In this document: piece after piece, positions 8,803 through 18,600 of the stretch
How positions within the stretch are numbered: the stretch's first letter is position 1
Layout of the letters: the number at the start of each line of letters is the position of its first letter
From: Zetaproteobacteria bacterium
Lineage (GTDB): Bacteria; Pseudomonadota; Alphaproteobacteria; Micavibrionales; Micavibrionaceae
Direction of reading: 5' to 3'
Length of the DNA: 21,701 nucleotides
Assembly (NCBI GenBank): GCA_002747015.1
Contig: NVXI01000007.1
Span: 77,733-99,433, forward strand
Notes under the pieces: generated by a model
What the model saw: the letters and a program-made list of their open reading frames with translations, nothing else
Told to the model about the DNA's origin: nothing
Databases searched by the model: none
Position numbers and translations under genes: made by a program

Positions 8803-9015
8803 TTACACACGCACCATCCGTAAACCTAGTTTATCGTAATCAACTTGCAGATATCCGTTAGAATGGCGCGTTACTGCATCAGGTACGCTCTTCATTACTT
8901 CTTGAGCCATAACACCCCTGAAACGACCAGAGCCATCAAGGTAATCAAATTCATAAATATTATGACCCAACTCTTCACCGATAAGAATTATATTTTCTTT
9001 CAATCTAACATCAGA
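8803..9015 (-). repeat. S74-domain cassette, copy 2 (near-identical to 2594-2806)
   Basis: This copy encodes the last 70 residues of the 1094-residue protein, from Ser1025 to the stop. It differs from copy 1 at four residues (E/K, R/V, A/Q, N/D). The preceding codons encode a Thr/Ser/Pro/Gly-rich linker instead of the charged tail found before copy 1. Confidence 0.85.
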
Positions 9016-12000
9016 GGGCTGTGTTCCACTAGGAGTCGTCGCATTACTAGGAGTCGCCGCACCACCAGGAGAAGTATTACCTGTCGTTGCCCCCCCGATT
9101 TGCTTACCAACAATCTTACCAGTACCACCACCCAATTTAACAATCGCACCAGCAGCCTGATTACCCATTGTCATACCACCCATCGCGGCATAACGAGACA
9201 AACTATCCACTTGATCCTGATTAATATCACCAAATGAAGACACACCCGCACCGGCCCAGCGTAAGATATTATCAGGTATGCGATCAATCAACTTAAACGA
9301 GGCCAACGCCATCATATAACAAACAATTGTATAAATAACTGTAAAGAAGAACTGATCTATAACACCACGTTGGAAACGAGTGTCATTAACAGATGTCATA
9401 TTCAAAACATCTGCTGTCACAGCAGAGGAATCACCTGAAATATTCGATGTCACCAAATCCCAGATTAAGTTCAAAATTTGTACCTGAGTTGAGAAAATAA
9501 CCACAGCCGCCACCAAACCAACAACAGTCAGTATTGGCCTTATAAATATCTCTAATATCAAGAAATACCCATTTTGCGCAGAGTCACCAGGCAAACCATC
9601 ACCATCAATACGCAAATGCGCCAACGCCCACAACGGCACACCCACCATTGCCTCAAATATTGCTTTGATCCAAGAAGCCGCAGCAAAGTAAAAATAAACA
9701 AACGGCAGAAACGGCAAAATATAAAAGAGAACAAAACCAGCAGTTAACCCCATAAATGCCGTCGACAAAAGAACCTGACTGGCCGCTTCTCCAATTGCTC
9801 CAATTTTACTATTTTCACCCATAGCGGTAACCATACCACCAAGAAAAGCTGAACCTGACGCACCTGCCAAATTATAAATCGCCGAGTCAACCAACCCTTT
9901 CCCAACAACAATAAGCTGTACCATAGGGTTTAAATGCGCATTCGATGTACGCATAGCCGCCAGACCAGATGTTCCAAATAACCGATTTATCGAATCCATA
10001 AAAATATTGCGATAACTAATTCGGTTCAAATTGTCAAAGCTCTTAGTTTGATTATTCCAATATCCAAAAACTGCGGAAAGCCCTGATGCAATTTTATCTC
10101 GTTCCCCCATAGAGGAGAATCCCTCTGGCGCCTCCGCACCTGAAGGAGCTTTTGTAGACATGGTAAACTGCTTCTTATACGAAACATGCTCATTACTCTT
10201 TCTATTCTGCGCACGAACCTGCTCCATCGCAAGAGGGTATAAATCCATATAAGGAACGGCTTGCACACCATCAATCCAACCACCATTAAGCTCAGCTAAT
10301 TTACTATAGAAAATCCCGGCACCAACCCACCCATAGCTCCGATCCTGCGGAGTTTGAGCAGAAGAAAGCGTACTCAGAACATAAGAACCCCAAGCTTCTC
10401 TCACCAACGTTTTAAGATCAGTCGCATATCTCGCAATAACTTGCTGCTTCCAAGTCGCACTTGGCGCTGGATCATTCCTACAATCTGCCGCTGTCGCAGG
10501 GAAACCTAGCAACGTACGTGTAACACCCGACATTGACCCTGTCCCAGGTGATTCATTCGTGCTACAGAACCATCTATAATCCGTCTCTCCCTGCACTGTC
10601 TTAGCAGTAATATAAGCCCTTGCAAATTGGCGCATATCCATATCGTTAAACCACATTTGCGCAACTAGACGATAATATCCACGCAACATATGGTCCGCCC
10701 CGCCCCGTCCAGCGGCCGCCCCACCCAAATCTGCCAAAGACGATACTGGAATACGAATATCACCACATAAAGGCTTAACCAGGCCAGGATAATCAGTATG
10801 TTTGTCGTCGCCTGCTCTATACTCACCAAAGCGAATAACAATATCACTACCATAATAAAAACCAAGCGCCCCCAAATAATCCGGAGAGGGAAGAGAACCA
10901 GAAGATGTCACTTGCAAACGTAGTAAAGGGTTACCAACCAAATTCGCATTACCAGCAATCGGACCAGCAACCTGGTTACCTTCTTTATGTTTAACCAAGA
11001 AAGGTACAACCTTAAACCCTGTTTCCGTTGTCGGACCTACGTGTGATGCTTCAAGCGGAGGATAAATTCCCGCACCTACACCAGTAGGTTGCTCTGCGCT
11101 TAGCAGAGCATAAGAATATGCACATGCATGCACAATCGACATTGCCTCAACCAACGCAGAAATATCCGGAACCTCAGGAATAGCAATATTCGAATAACGC
11201 CGTCCCATTGGCGTAGTAGGCGTTCCGCCAAACTGGGAATGTCCAGAAACAGCAGTATTGAAACTATTCCACCCGACCGTTGCAAAACTTGATCCATATT
11301 TTGCAGCGTAAAGCACAATATATTGACCAGAATTAAGAGTGGCACCAACCCCCGCCACCGGCGCAGGCACAAGCAGCCCGAGAGCAACAATCAACCTGAT
11401 AGGAACCCAAACGTTTTGAAAGCGCTGACCAAAAGGCGTACCGCTTGTGGTTGTTTCAAAAATAATAACCACAAGAAAATACAAGAAAATCAAAACAGCC
11501 ACTAAAAGCAATGCTGTCGAATAAAATCTGAACAATTGATGCAACGCAGCCTGAAAAGGAAGCGGCAAAACAGTCGCGCCGGTAGCTGGCCCAGCGACAT
11601 CAAACGCTACACCTGCGCTAAAATTCGTACAATTGGCAACCGTCGTCGTAGAACAAAACACACCGGGGACACCAAAGACACGATCCAATAAGTTATAAGC
11701 AATATCCGACGCCGGGTCAGGTGTATCAAACCAAGAAAACGCCATCGCAGGCGAAACAAGCAAAACATAAATCAAAATAGCAAACTGCGCCACCAACATA
11801 ACAACACCAGTCAACATACCAAAATAAACAAGTATCTGATCAATATTCTTTCTAGAAAAGGTAAGATTGCGCGATGCTTCTGTAATAACATGACGTACAC
11901 CAAAACGCCCGATATTCGCCGAAGATAAATATGGATGATTGGCCGGCAAAAGACGTACGATGAAATATATATGTGCCATCCAAAACGAAACGTAAGAAAA

Positions 12001-12087
12001 CCCAGAAGAAAACAAGTCCTTCACACGTGGTATAATACGAGGCATGGACGCGTATATCAGGACATCTTTAGTTTTTATATTTTGCAC
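8803..12087 (-). CDS. DotA/TraY-family membrane protein with C-terminal Peptidase_S74 domain (first gene of the array)
   Basis: A 1094-residue protein, the promoter-proximal member of the array. The N-terminal block carries MPRIIPRVKDLFSSGF, RLLPANHPYLSSANIG, RHVITEASRNL and KNIDQILVYF, then a hydrophobic helix ending SPAMA (114-116). Membrane segments follow near 185-240, then a long central domain with a GWVGAGIFYSKLAELNG segment. The C-terminal membrane block (about 770-935) has EAMVGVPLWALAH from 812 and RIPDNILRWAG near 936-946. After a Gly/Thr/Ser/Pro-rich linker (about 1000-1024) comes the S74 domain (1025-1094) with Ser1025 and Lys1030. DotA/TraY proteins are inner-membrane parts of type IVB secretion or conjugation systems; S74 domains normally fold and release phage tail spikes. 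The start is GTG, supported by a GGTGAG ribosome-binding site 8 bases upstream; the next in-frame ATG codes Met15. Confidence 0.82.
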   Translation of the reverse strand: MQNIKTKDVLIYASMPRIIPRVKDLFSSGFSYVSFWMAHIYFIVRLLPANHPYLSSANIGRFGVRHVITEASRNLTFSRKNIDQILVYFGMLTGVVMLVAQFAILIYVLLVSPAMAFSWFDTPDPASDIAYNLLDRVFGVPGVFCSTTTVANCTNFSAGVAFDVAGPATGATVLPLPFQAALHQLFRFYSTALLLVAVLIFLYFLVVIIFETTTSGTPFGQRFQNVWVPIRLIVALGLLVPAPVAGVGATLNSGQYIVLYAAKYGSSFATVGWNSFNTAVSGHSQFGGTPTTPMGRRYSNIAIPEVPDISALVEAMSIVHACAYSYALLSAEQPTGVGAGIYPPLEASHVGPTTETGFKVVPFLVKHKEGNQVAGPIAGNANLVGNPLLRLQVTSSGSLPSPDYLGALGFYYGSDIVIRFGEYRAGDDKHTDYPGLVKPLCGDIRIPVSSLADLGGAAAGRGGADHMLRGYYRLVAQMWFNDMDMRQFARAYITAKTVQGETDYRWFCSTNESPGTGSMSGVTRTLLGFPATAADCRNDPAPSATWKQQVIARYATDLKTLVREAWGSYVLSTLSSAQTPQDRSYGWVGAGIFYSKLAELNGGWIDGVQAVPYMDLYPLAMEQVRAQNRKSNEHVSYKKQFTMSTKAPSGAEAPEGFSSMGERDKIASGLSAVFGYWNNQTKSFDNLNRISYRNIFMDSINRLFGTSGLAAMRTSNAHLNPMVQLIVVGKGLVDSAIYNLAGASGSAFLGGMVTAMGENSKIGAIGEAASQVLLSTAFMGLTAGFVLFYILPFLPFVYFYFAAASWIKAIFEAMVGVPLWALAHLRIDGDGLPGDSAQNGYFLILEIFIRPILTVVGLVAAVVIFSTQVQILNLIWDLVTSNISGDSSAVTADVLNMTSVNDTRFQRGVIDQFFFTVIYTIVCYMMALASFKLIDRIPDNILRWAGAGVSSFGDINQDQVDSLSRYAAMGGMTMGNQAAGAIVKLGGGTGKIVGKQIGGATTGNTSPGGAATPSNATTPSGTQPSDVRLKENIILIGEELGHNIYEFDYLDGSGRFRGVMAQEVMKSVPDAVTRHSNGYLQVDYDKLGLRMVRV

Positions 12088-12189
12088 GTTATTTACTCAC
12101 CATTTTCTCTAATCAACATTCGCAAATAGCACGAATTTTAGATAAATCACAACCAATACTAACATCAATTACATGCAAAAAGCGAGTTT

Positions 12190-12209
12190 AATGTCACATT
12201 TATGACATT
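12190..12209. promoter_or_regulatory. Inverted repeat AATGTCA-N6-TGACATT between ettA and the DotA/TraY array
   Basis: Two perfect 7-bp arms (12190-12196 and 12203-12209) flank a 6-base spacer, about 100 bases before the GTG start of the array. The size and symmetry resemble a binding site for a dimeric regulator. It could instead be a weak AT-rich hairpin ending the ettA transcript, since a run of five T follows about 8 bases later on the - strand. I found no convincing -35/-10 pair for the array in this 179-base gap (12088-12266). Confidence 0.35.
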
Positions 12210-12266
12210 TTCTATAATGCGAAAACGGCAAAGCAAGGCACACAGCCAAAAACAGACACGTACACC

Positions 12267-13946
12267 CTACCCAGTTTTGCGCAACGGCCTGTATTTTATG
12301 CGTCTTGGCGTATCCGCATCATGCCCCATACGGCGACGATAATCTGCCTCATAATCCTGATAATTACCCTCAAACCATGTGATTTTCGAATCGCCCTCAA
12401 AGGCCAGAATATGTGTTGCCAAACGATCAAGGAACCAACGATCATGGGAAATCACAACAGCGCAACCTGGAAAACGCTCCAACGCCTCCTCAAGCGCGGC
12501 CAAAGTTTCTGTATCCAAATCATTTGTTGGCTCATCTAGAAGGATAACATTTGCTTCTATTTTCAACATCTTAGCAAGGTGCACGCGATTGCGTTGCCCT
12601 CCCGATAAATCACCAACTTTTTTCTGCTGATCCGACCCGCGGAAATTAAAAGCAGACACGTACGCCCTGCTTTGCATCTCTATTTTTCCCAGTTTTATAA
12701 TATCTGCTCCATCAGAGATCTCTTCCCAAACATTATTATCTGCATTCAGCGCATCTCGACTTTGATCCACATAGCCAAGCTTCACCGTATCGCCGACTTT
12801 AAATGTCCCCTCATCAGGAGATTCTTCGCCTGTAATCATTTTAAACAACGTCGATTTACCGGCACCATTTGCCCCAATAACACCGACAATACCGCCTGGC
12901 GGCAATGAGAATGACAAATCATCCATCAACAGACGATCGCCAAAGCCTTTACGTATATTCTTTGCCTCAATAACCAAATCACCCAAACGTGGCGGCGCAG
13001 GAATAACAATTTGCGCATTACGCATATCTGTTTTTTGGCTCTCGGCAAGCAACTCTTCATACGCATTAATACGTGCTTTAGACTTGGAACGACGTGCAGA
13101 AGGACTTTTCCCCATCCACTCCATTTCACGCGCCAATGTTTTCTGGCGTGTGTTTTCCTCGCGGTCTTCTTGCTTCATACGCTTGGCCTTTGCTTCCAGA
13201 TAGGCCGTGTAATTGCCCTCATAAGGAATACCGGACCCACGATCCACCTCTAAAATCCAACTTGTCACATTATCAAGGAAATAACGATCATGCGTCACCA
13301 TCACAACTGCGCCTGTATAATCAAGCAAGAAACGCTGTAACCACGCAACACTTTCCGCGTCCAAATGGTTTGTCGGCTCATCAAGCAGTAGTAAATCCGG
13401 TTTTTCCAGCAATAGCTTACAAAGCGCAACGCGGCGCGCCTCACCACCAGATAAATTCTCGACCGAAGATTCCGCAGGCGGACATCTTAAAGCCTCCATC
13501 GCAATGTCAATTGTACGATCAAGCTCCCACCCGTCCACGACATCAATCTTCTCCTGCAAATCACCCATTTCCTCGGATAATTTATCAAAATCTGCATCCT
13601 CTTCACCCATTTCCATGCCAATCGCATTAAAACGGTCAACCATCGCCTTCACATCTGCCAGAGCCTCCATCACGTTCTCACCAACTGTTTTGCTCTGATC
13701 CAACTGTGGCTCTTGCTCTAAATAACCAACGCGCGCACCTTTGGCCGACCATGCCTCGCCCATAAAATCCGTATCAACACCCGCCATAATTTTCAACAAC
13801 GTTGACTTACCCGCACCGTTTGGCCCCAATACGCCAATCTTTGCACCCGGAAGGAAACTAAGCGTAACATCTTCGAGAACCTTTTTCCCATTACCATATG
13901 CCTTGCTAAGGCCGTTCATCACATAAACATATTCGTAAGCTGCCAT
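12267..13946 (-). CDS. ettA: Energy-dependent translational throttle protein EttA (ABC-F ATPase)
   Basis: EttA binds the ribosomal E site and gates the start of elongation according to the ATP/ADP balance. The 559-residue protein (E. coli EttA is about 555) has two ABC domains and no membrane segments. Domain 1 shows Walker A GPNGAGKS at 41-48, signature LSGGE at 165-169 and Walker [13 protein letters not shown] from 185. Domain 2 shows GANGAGKS at 358-365, LSGGQ at 447-451 and [12 protein letters not shown] from 467. The arm insertion lies at about 95-135. The basic inter-domain linker, which contacts P-site tRNA in the family, lies at about 243-325. All catalytic motifs look intact. AGAGGA precedes the ATG by 10 bases. 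The DUF3137 gene ends 25 bases upstream, so the two are probably cotranscribed. Confidence 0.96.
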   Translation of the reverse strand: MAAYEYVYVMNGLSKAYGNGKKVLEDVTLSFLPGAKIGVLGPNGAGKSTLLKIMAGVDTDFMGEAWSAKGARVGYLEQEPQLDQSKTVGENVMEALADVKAMVDRFNAIGMEMGEEDADFDKLSEEMGDLQEKIDVVDGWELDRTIDIAMEALRCPPAESSVENLSGGEARRVALCKLLLEKPDLLLLDEPTNHLDAESVAWLQRFLLDYTGAVVMVTHDRYFLDNVTSWILEVDRGSGIPYEGNYTAYLEAKAKRMKQEDREENTRQKTLAREMEWMGKSPSARRSKSKARINAYEELLAESQKTDMRNAQIVIPAPPRLGDLVIEAKNIRKGFGDRLLMDDLSFSLPPGGIVGVIGANGAGKSTLFKMITGEESPDEGTFKVGDTVKLGYVDQSRDALNADNNVWEEISDGADIIKLGKIEMQSRAYVSAFNFRGSDQQKKVGDLSGGQRNRVHLAKMLKIEANVILLDEPTNDLDTETLAALEEALERFPGCAVVISHDRWFLDRLATHILAFEGDSKITWFEGNYQDYEADYRRRMGHDADTPRRIKYRPLRKTG

Positions 13947-13971
13947 AATCTTAAATTCCTCTAAATATCAA

Positions 13972-15027
13972 TCACACCGCACCAGATTCAATATCATCCA
14001 ATGCTATATTACGTTCTTCGTACACCTTTTGTGGATCATAAAGGTCTAACCTGTCAATAAGAGAAAGGATTTCCCCGATTTCTTTTTTCATACTCAAAAT
14101 TGATCGTGGATCCGTCGCCGGAATTTCAAGCGCCGCTGGCTCAAAATAATTATGATCACTTTGAATGAGTATTAACATTTTACTATCAAAAAACGCGGCG
14201 GTTATACTCTCCCCACCATATTCCATCTGCAAGCCTTTCAAGCGCTCTATCATCACAGGATCAATCAAATACCGCGCCTCGACTTGATCATTCGTATAAA
14301 CATCAAATATTTTTTCAAACTCAGGATCCACAAGGTTTGCGCGCTTAAGTTTGCTGGATTTTTGTTTAAACCACTCACCAATTTTGCCTTTATCCCTGTC
14401 CAATAAAGTGTGGCCATAAAATTTCTTGGTCTTCATATCGAGCATAATAACAAGCCCCTTAAACACACTCACATAACGGGTGCGATTTTTAGAACGACGG
14501 CGTTGTTTAAAATCCACTTCCGAGAATTCAATATCTACGCCCTTATACGTTCCGGAAAAATAATCCTCACTATCGCAACGATCATATTTTGGCAAGATTT
14601 TAGAAGGCTGCATTTTATGTCTTGCAACCTGACCTTTCAGATCATAAGAAAAATCACCAAACAACTTGGCCAAATCCGGTAAAATATGCAGCTTATAGGC
14701 CTTGGCATATTGGCGACGCGGATGCGTTACCCACGTATATAAAGCACCAAGAGCAACCACCGTAATCCCTGCACCGCGATCATCGCCGCTTTGCAAAAAT
14801 AATAAAAAATAATCTAGATATCCCAATACAGGCGTAAGAATAACAGCAACAGGAATGGCCATGCGTTTACGCCATTTATAGATCGTAAGCTTAGTCTTAC
14901 GGATGTCTTCCAACCCCTCAAGGTGCACTTTACTTTTTTCAATAAAATCACGTTCCTTGGCAAGGCGTATATCGCTAACCTCTGGTAATTTACGAATCTT
15001 CTTCCGATTTAATAGTGCTCGCAGCAT
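13972..15027 (-). CDS. DUF3137 domain-containing membrane protein
   Basis: A 351-residue protein of unknown function that I recognise as DUF3137-like from its overall pattern: a short basic N-terminus, two transmembrane helices, then a soluble domain. The N-terminal about 55 residues are charged and helical. The membrane helices are at about 57-79 and 85-101. The soluble domain includes FSGTYKGVDIEFSEVDFKQR, a FKGLVIMLDM strand, the FEKIFDVYTNDQVEARYL region and the ITAAFFDSKMLILIQSDHNYFEP region. With both ends on the same side of the membrane, the C-terminal domain is probably cytoplasmic. A strong GGAGGA ribosome-binding site precedes the ATG. It is the first gene of a two-gene unit with ettA and is divergent from tag across 50 bases, so the two promoters must overlap or lie very close together. 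The family assignment is from memory. Confidence 0.8.
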   Translation of the reverse strand: MLRALLNRKKIRKLPEVSDIRLAKERDFIEKSKVHLEGLEDIRKTKLTIYKWRKRMAIPVAVILTPVLGYLDYFLLFLQSGDDRGAGITVVALGALYTWVTHPRRQYAKAYKLHILPDLAKLFGDFSYDLKGQVARHKMQPSKILPKYDRCDSEDYFSGTYKGVDIEFSEVDFKQRRRSKNRTRYVSVFKGLVIMLDMKTKKFYGHTLLDRDKGKIGEWFKQKSSKLKRANLVDPEFEKIFDVYTNDQVEARYLIDPVMIERLKGLQMEYGGESITAAFFDSKMLILIQSDHNYFEPAALEIPATDPRSILSMKKEIGEILSLIDRLDLYDPQKVYEERNIALDDIESGAV

Positions 15028-15077
15028 TCATCCTCCGGTGCTAACGTTAGAGAAACCAACATGATAAAGGATTTTCA

Positions 15078-15659
15078 ATGTCCGACAAAGGATTAATCAC
15101 TGGAGAAGATGGCACGCAGAGATGCTGGTGGTGCGGCAATGACGAGGACTATATGCACTATCATGATAATGAATGGGGTCGCCCCGTTTATGATGATATC
15201 CGATTATTTGAAAAAATTTGTCTGGAGGGGTTTCAGGCGGGCTTAAGCTGGATCACCATCTTGCGAAAACGTGAGAATTTCCGCGCTGCATTTGATGGGT
15301 TTGATTTTCATAAGGTCGCTAAATACGACAATGACGCAATAAGTTCACTGCTTCAAAATGCAGGAATTATTCGTCATCGCGGTAAGATAGAGGCCACAAT
15401 AAACAACGCCCAGCGCGCCATTGAACTCATCGAAGAAACAGGGTCATTAAGTGATTATTTCTGGTCTTTCAAACCGCAAGACCACCACCAACCAAAAGTA
15501 AAAACGGATATCCTAAGTAAAACCGCAGACTCCATTGCTTTATCGAAAGATTTAAAAAAACGAGGATGGAAATTCGTCGGCCCGACAACCTGTTATGCCT
15601 TTATGCAAGCCATGGGGATGGTTAATGATCATATCGAAGGATGCCATAGGGAGAAATAG
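15078..15659 (+). CDS. tag: DNA-3-methyladenine glycosylase I
   Basis: Tag removes 3-methyladenine from alkylated DNA as the first step of base excision repair in the cytoplasm. The 193-residue product has the normal length and family pattern: RCWWCGNDEDYMHYHDNEWG near the N-terminus, LFEKICLEGFQAGLSWITIL, and a C-terminal NDHIEGC. The zinc ligands match those of E. coli Tag by position: Cys16, His29, His185 and Cys189. The base-recognition residues Glu50 and Trp58 are present. AAAGGA lies 6 bases before the ATG. It is divergent from the DUF3137-ettA unit, and its stop is only 10 bases from the stop of the convergent 1387-codon gene. I see no hairpin terminator in that 10-base space. Confidence 0.95.
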   Translation: MSDKGLITGEDGTQRCWWCGNDEDYMHYHDNEWGRPVYDDIRLFEKICLEGFQAGLSWITILRKRENFRAAFDGFDFHKVAKYDNDAISSLLQNAGIIRHRGKIEATINNAQRAIELIEETGSLSDYFWSFKPQDHHQPKVKTDILSKTADSIALSKDLKKRGWKFVGPTTCYAFMQAMGMVNDHIEGCHREK

Positions 15660-15669
15660 AAAAAACCTA

Positions 15670-18600
15670 TCAGCGGCCAGCAGCAGCATTCTGAATAACC
15701 GTCTCACGCGTCACATCCGGTGTAGAAGATACATTAAGTTCATCAGGATTATAATTCTGCCCATCACCAAGATCTCTAATGTTATCGTTGATGTCTTCAT
15801 CAGGATTTTTTTCATCTGATGAGAATATCCGAGTAAACCAATTACCACTTTTATCATTGAAGTCGCTCTGCCTATCAGACTGGGTATTATCACGTGGCCC
15901 AACATTTCCGTAGCGTGAACTCTCAGCATGACGTTCAGAAATCCCCTCCGAATAGGCATGTTGATTGGCCTGGGTTGTCATATGCGATCCATATACAGCC
16001 TTCAAGCCATTTGTCAGACCCAGCTGATCTTTTCCAAGCGGAACAATCGCATTCATCTGCGCATAACCACCCGCAGGGCCATGTATCATTTGGCCACCTG
16101 GCTTTACTTCAATAACACGCAAAAGATCATCCAAACGACGCCCGCCTTGTGAAGGCGCAACCGCCTCTGCCATATCGACCGCGCCACCCTCTCTCTGCTT
16201 CGGAAGAGGCTTAATAAAGTCAGTATCATAATCTACGAAACGATACTCAATATCCTCACCATTACGCATCGCGACCACAACATCAAAATCATCATGGTGC
16301 AGACCATGTGCTGCCAACTCTAAGAATACGAATGGCGTTGTTCCACCCTTAAAACCAAGCGCATCACCAAAAAATGTATCCAGAGGATCCCTATGATTAC
16401 GCGCCGCACGCTCCATAAGGTCAGGTCTATCATTTGCAAGATCAAGGCCTTTGAACAGAAACGCCGCTTTATCAACATCCAATAAACGTAAACCATCATC
16501 ACGAGGATCACCAGCAGTACCCCTGAAAGATTGCGGTGTAGGGTGAACTTCTGCCCGTGTATTAAACGTCGCAACCCTATCGGTTGTCACCTCTGGTGTT
16601 GGCTTGGTCGTATTATCCACTTGCACGCGAGGCTCCAGACAAAGAACTTTATTAATAACGCTCTCAACACCTTCTTTTGTTGGATTTTTCCAATTATAAT
16701 TATCAAGAAGCGCAGCCAAATGATCAGGATCATCCAACGACCTAGTCTTTAAATAATCTTTCAATTCCAAAACTTTAAATGTGTCATTCGACGGATCATT
16801 GTCCATCGGTCCATCCGTCTTCACGCGGATCAACGCAAAAACAGAATCACTCCCCTCTTGCGTATAGAATAATGGGATATCACATGGGACACGATCTTTA
16901 TTAAACTCCATGTATTTGTCACGAAGCGGATCATTATCATCATTCGTTGTGTTGTCATTACCGTCACCCTCTGGATCTCCGGTAACAACAGGAGTAACAA
17001 CCACAGGAATCGGCTGAGGAACCCATTGCGCAATATTCGACGACAATTGCCCCCATAGTAATGCTTGATCAAAAACACTAACTGTTTTATCTGCACCATC
17101 AGCCGAGGAAGCATAATCACCATCCAAAGCCAACATATTCTGAGAAAAAGCATCTATATCCGCCTGCGGCACGCCTTTATCATGCATATACGTGATAATC
17201 ACGCCCATATTTTCAGATGATAAGCGCTCCTGTGCAACGGCATCCAACGCCTCTTGTGTAATCTCGGTGCCTTCTTCTACCATTGCATGCACATTCGCGC
17301 GAATCCACACTTCCTCCATAACACCACATGTCTCTCTGGTCATGGTATCGGTAAATTCGTTCGTATCTTTATCCAAATACATAAAATCAGGGTTCACTGC
17401 GGATATACCCAACAACGCCGCATTACTATGCAGAACTTCTTGTATCGTTGCTACGCGGCCTTTAGAAAAGCGTTCAGGATCTTGTTCAAATTCCTCTGTA
17501 CTACGCTCATATTCCAACTCAACGTCTTTTTCGCCCGCTTTAACCGTCGTCAAATCAACCGCTGGCGCGCCTGCTAGATATGTTGCAGCCCCCGGAGTTA
17601 CTTTTGATGATGTGGATGTAGAAAGATCAGGACGCTCACTAACAATACTCTCAACCGTTTGCACAACTTCTGCAGAACGAGTAGACAGATTTATATCCGT
17701 ACCATTCTTATACGCCTCACCAATTTGGACAAGTCTATCAACAAAAATTTGCTTTGCGCTTTCCATATCGGTGGCGCCTGCCGCACGATCCATCGCATCC
17801 GCCAAAGCCGCTTTAACTTGATCGGCATCCGCGTCACCCAACATTAACTTCATCGCATTACGAGGAACAAAGCCATCCATTTTCTCTTGGAAGCTGTCCT
17901 TTGTCTTGTCCATAATTTTATCGAAATCAAGTTTAGGATCAAGGTTATTATCAGTGGCAATTTTATCAAAGGCCTGCTCAAATCCATCCCCGACAAGACC
18001 TGCTGCGTTTTTCAACGCGGCACTATCATCTTTATCACCCCAAAGGCGATTAATGTTAATGCCGAACATAGTCAGCATTCCGCCAATCATCTTGCCGAAA
18101 TCACTATTCGTAAAGAAATCTTTAAGCGCATCCTTAAAGCCAGGTGCAAATTTATCCAACGCCCCTGCAATACCATCCATGATCATATTCATTTTTGTCG
18201 TGGACTTGGCCTTCTCATCATTAAGAAGGTTATTCTCTTTCAAGATATTCAAACTATGAAAAAGTGTATTAACCTCTTTAATTTTTTCTTGTGCCTTATC
18301 ATAGTCAGCCCTCAATTGCTTGAACTCTTCCACAGATGCCGTATGGGCAGTCTTTTGTTCATCGGTGGCATTCTCCACCAATTTCTCGGGAACCTTCGGT
18401 TCAACCATATTAATTAACTTTTTAGCCTCTGCCTCCGTCAATTGCTCAACACCCAGCTGATCACGAATCATTGAAAAGTCATTTTTGGTTAAAATCGATA
18501 ACGCCAACCGCTTACCAACTGCCTCAGTATAAACACCATTTGGATTTTTCTGACCATCTATCGTCTTCAACAGCATCAGAGCCTTTGCCATCATATCCTG

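Noticed and set aside
8845..9237. + strand frame of 130 codons over the S74 cassette and linker
   Set aside because: Antisense to the 1094-residue protein, with an Arg/Thr-rich product typical of a shadow of Gly/Pro-rich coding sequence.
12213..12218. Perfect TATAAT on the + strand between ettA and the array
   Set aside because: No matching -35 box at 16-18 bases, and + strand transcription would only run antisense into ettA.
13094..13630. Long + strand frame of 178 codons opposite ettA
   Set aside because: It lies entirely antisense to the well-supported ettA gene, and its product is proline/histidine-rich without a family pattern; it is a shadow frame.
15640..15675. Possible terminator hairpin (ATAGG ... 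CCTAT) between tag and the 1387-codon gene
   Set aside because: Only a five-base stem with a long loop and no T tract; too weak to call.
17192..17821. Long + strand frame of 209 codons opposite the 1387-codon gene
   Set aside because: Antisense to an intact gene with a ribosome-binding site, no good start context and a Ser/Thr-rich shadow composition.
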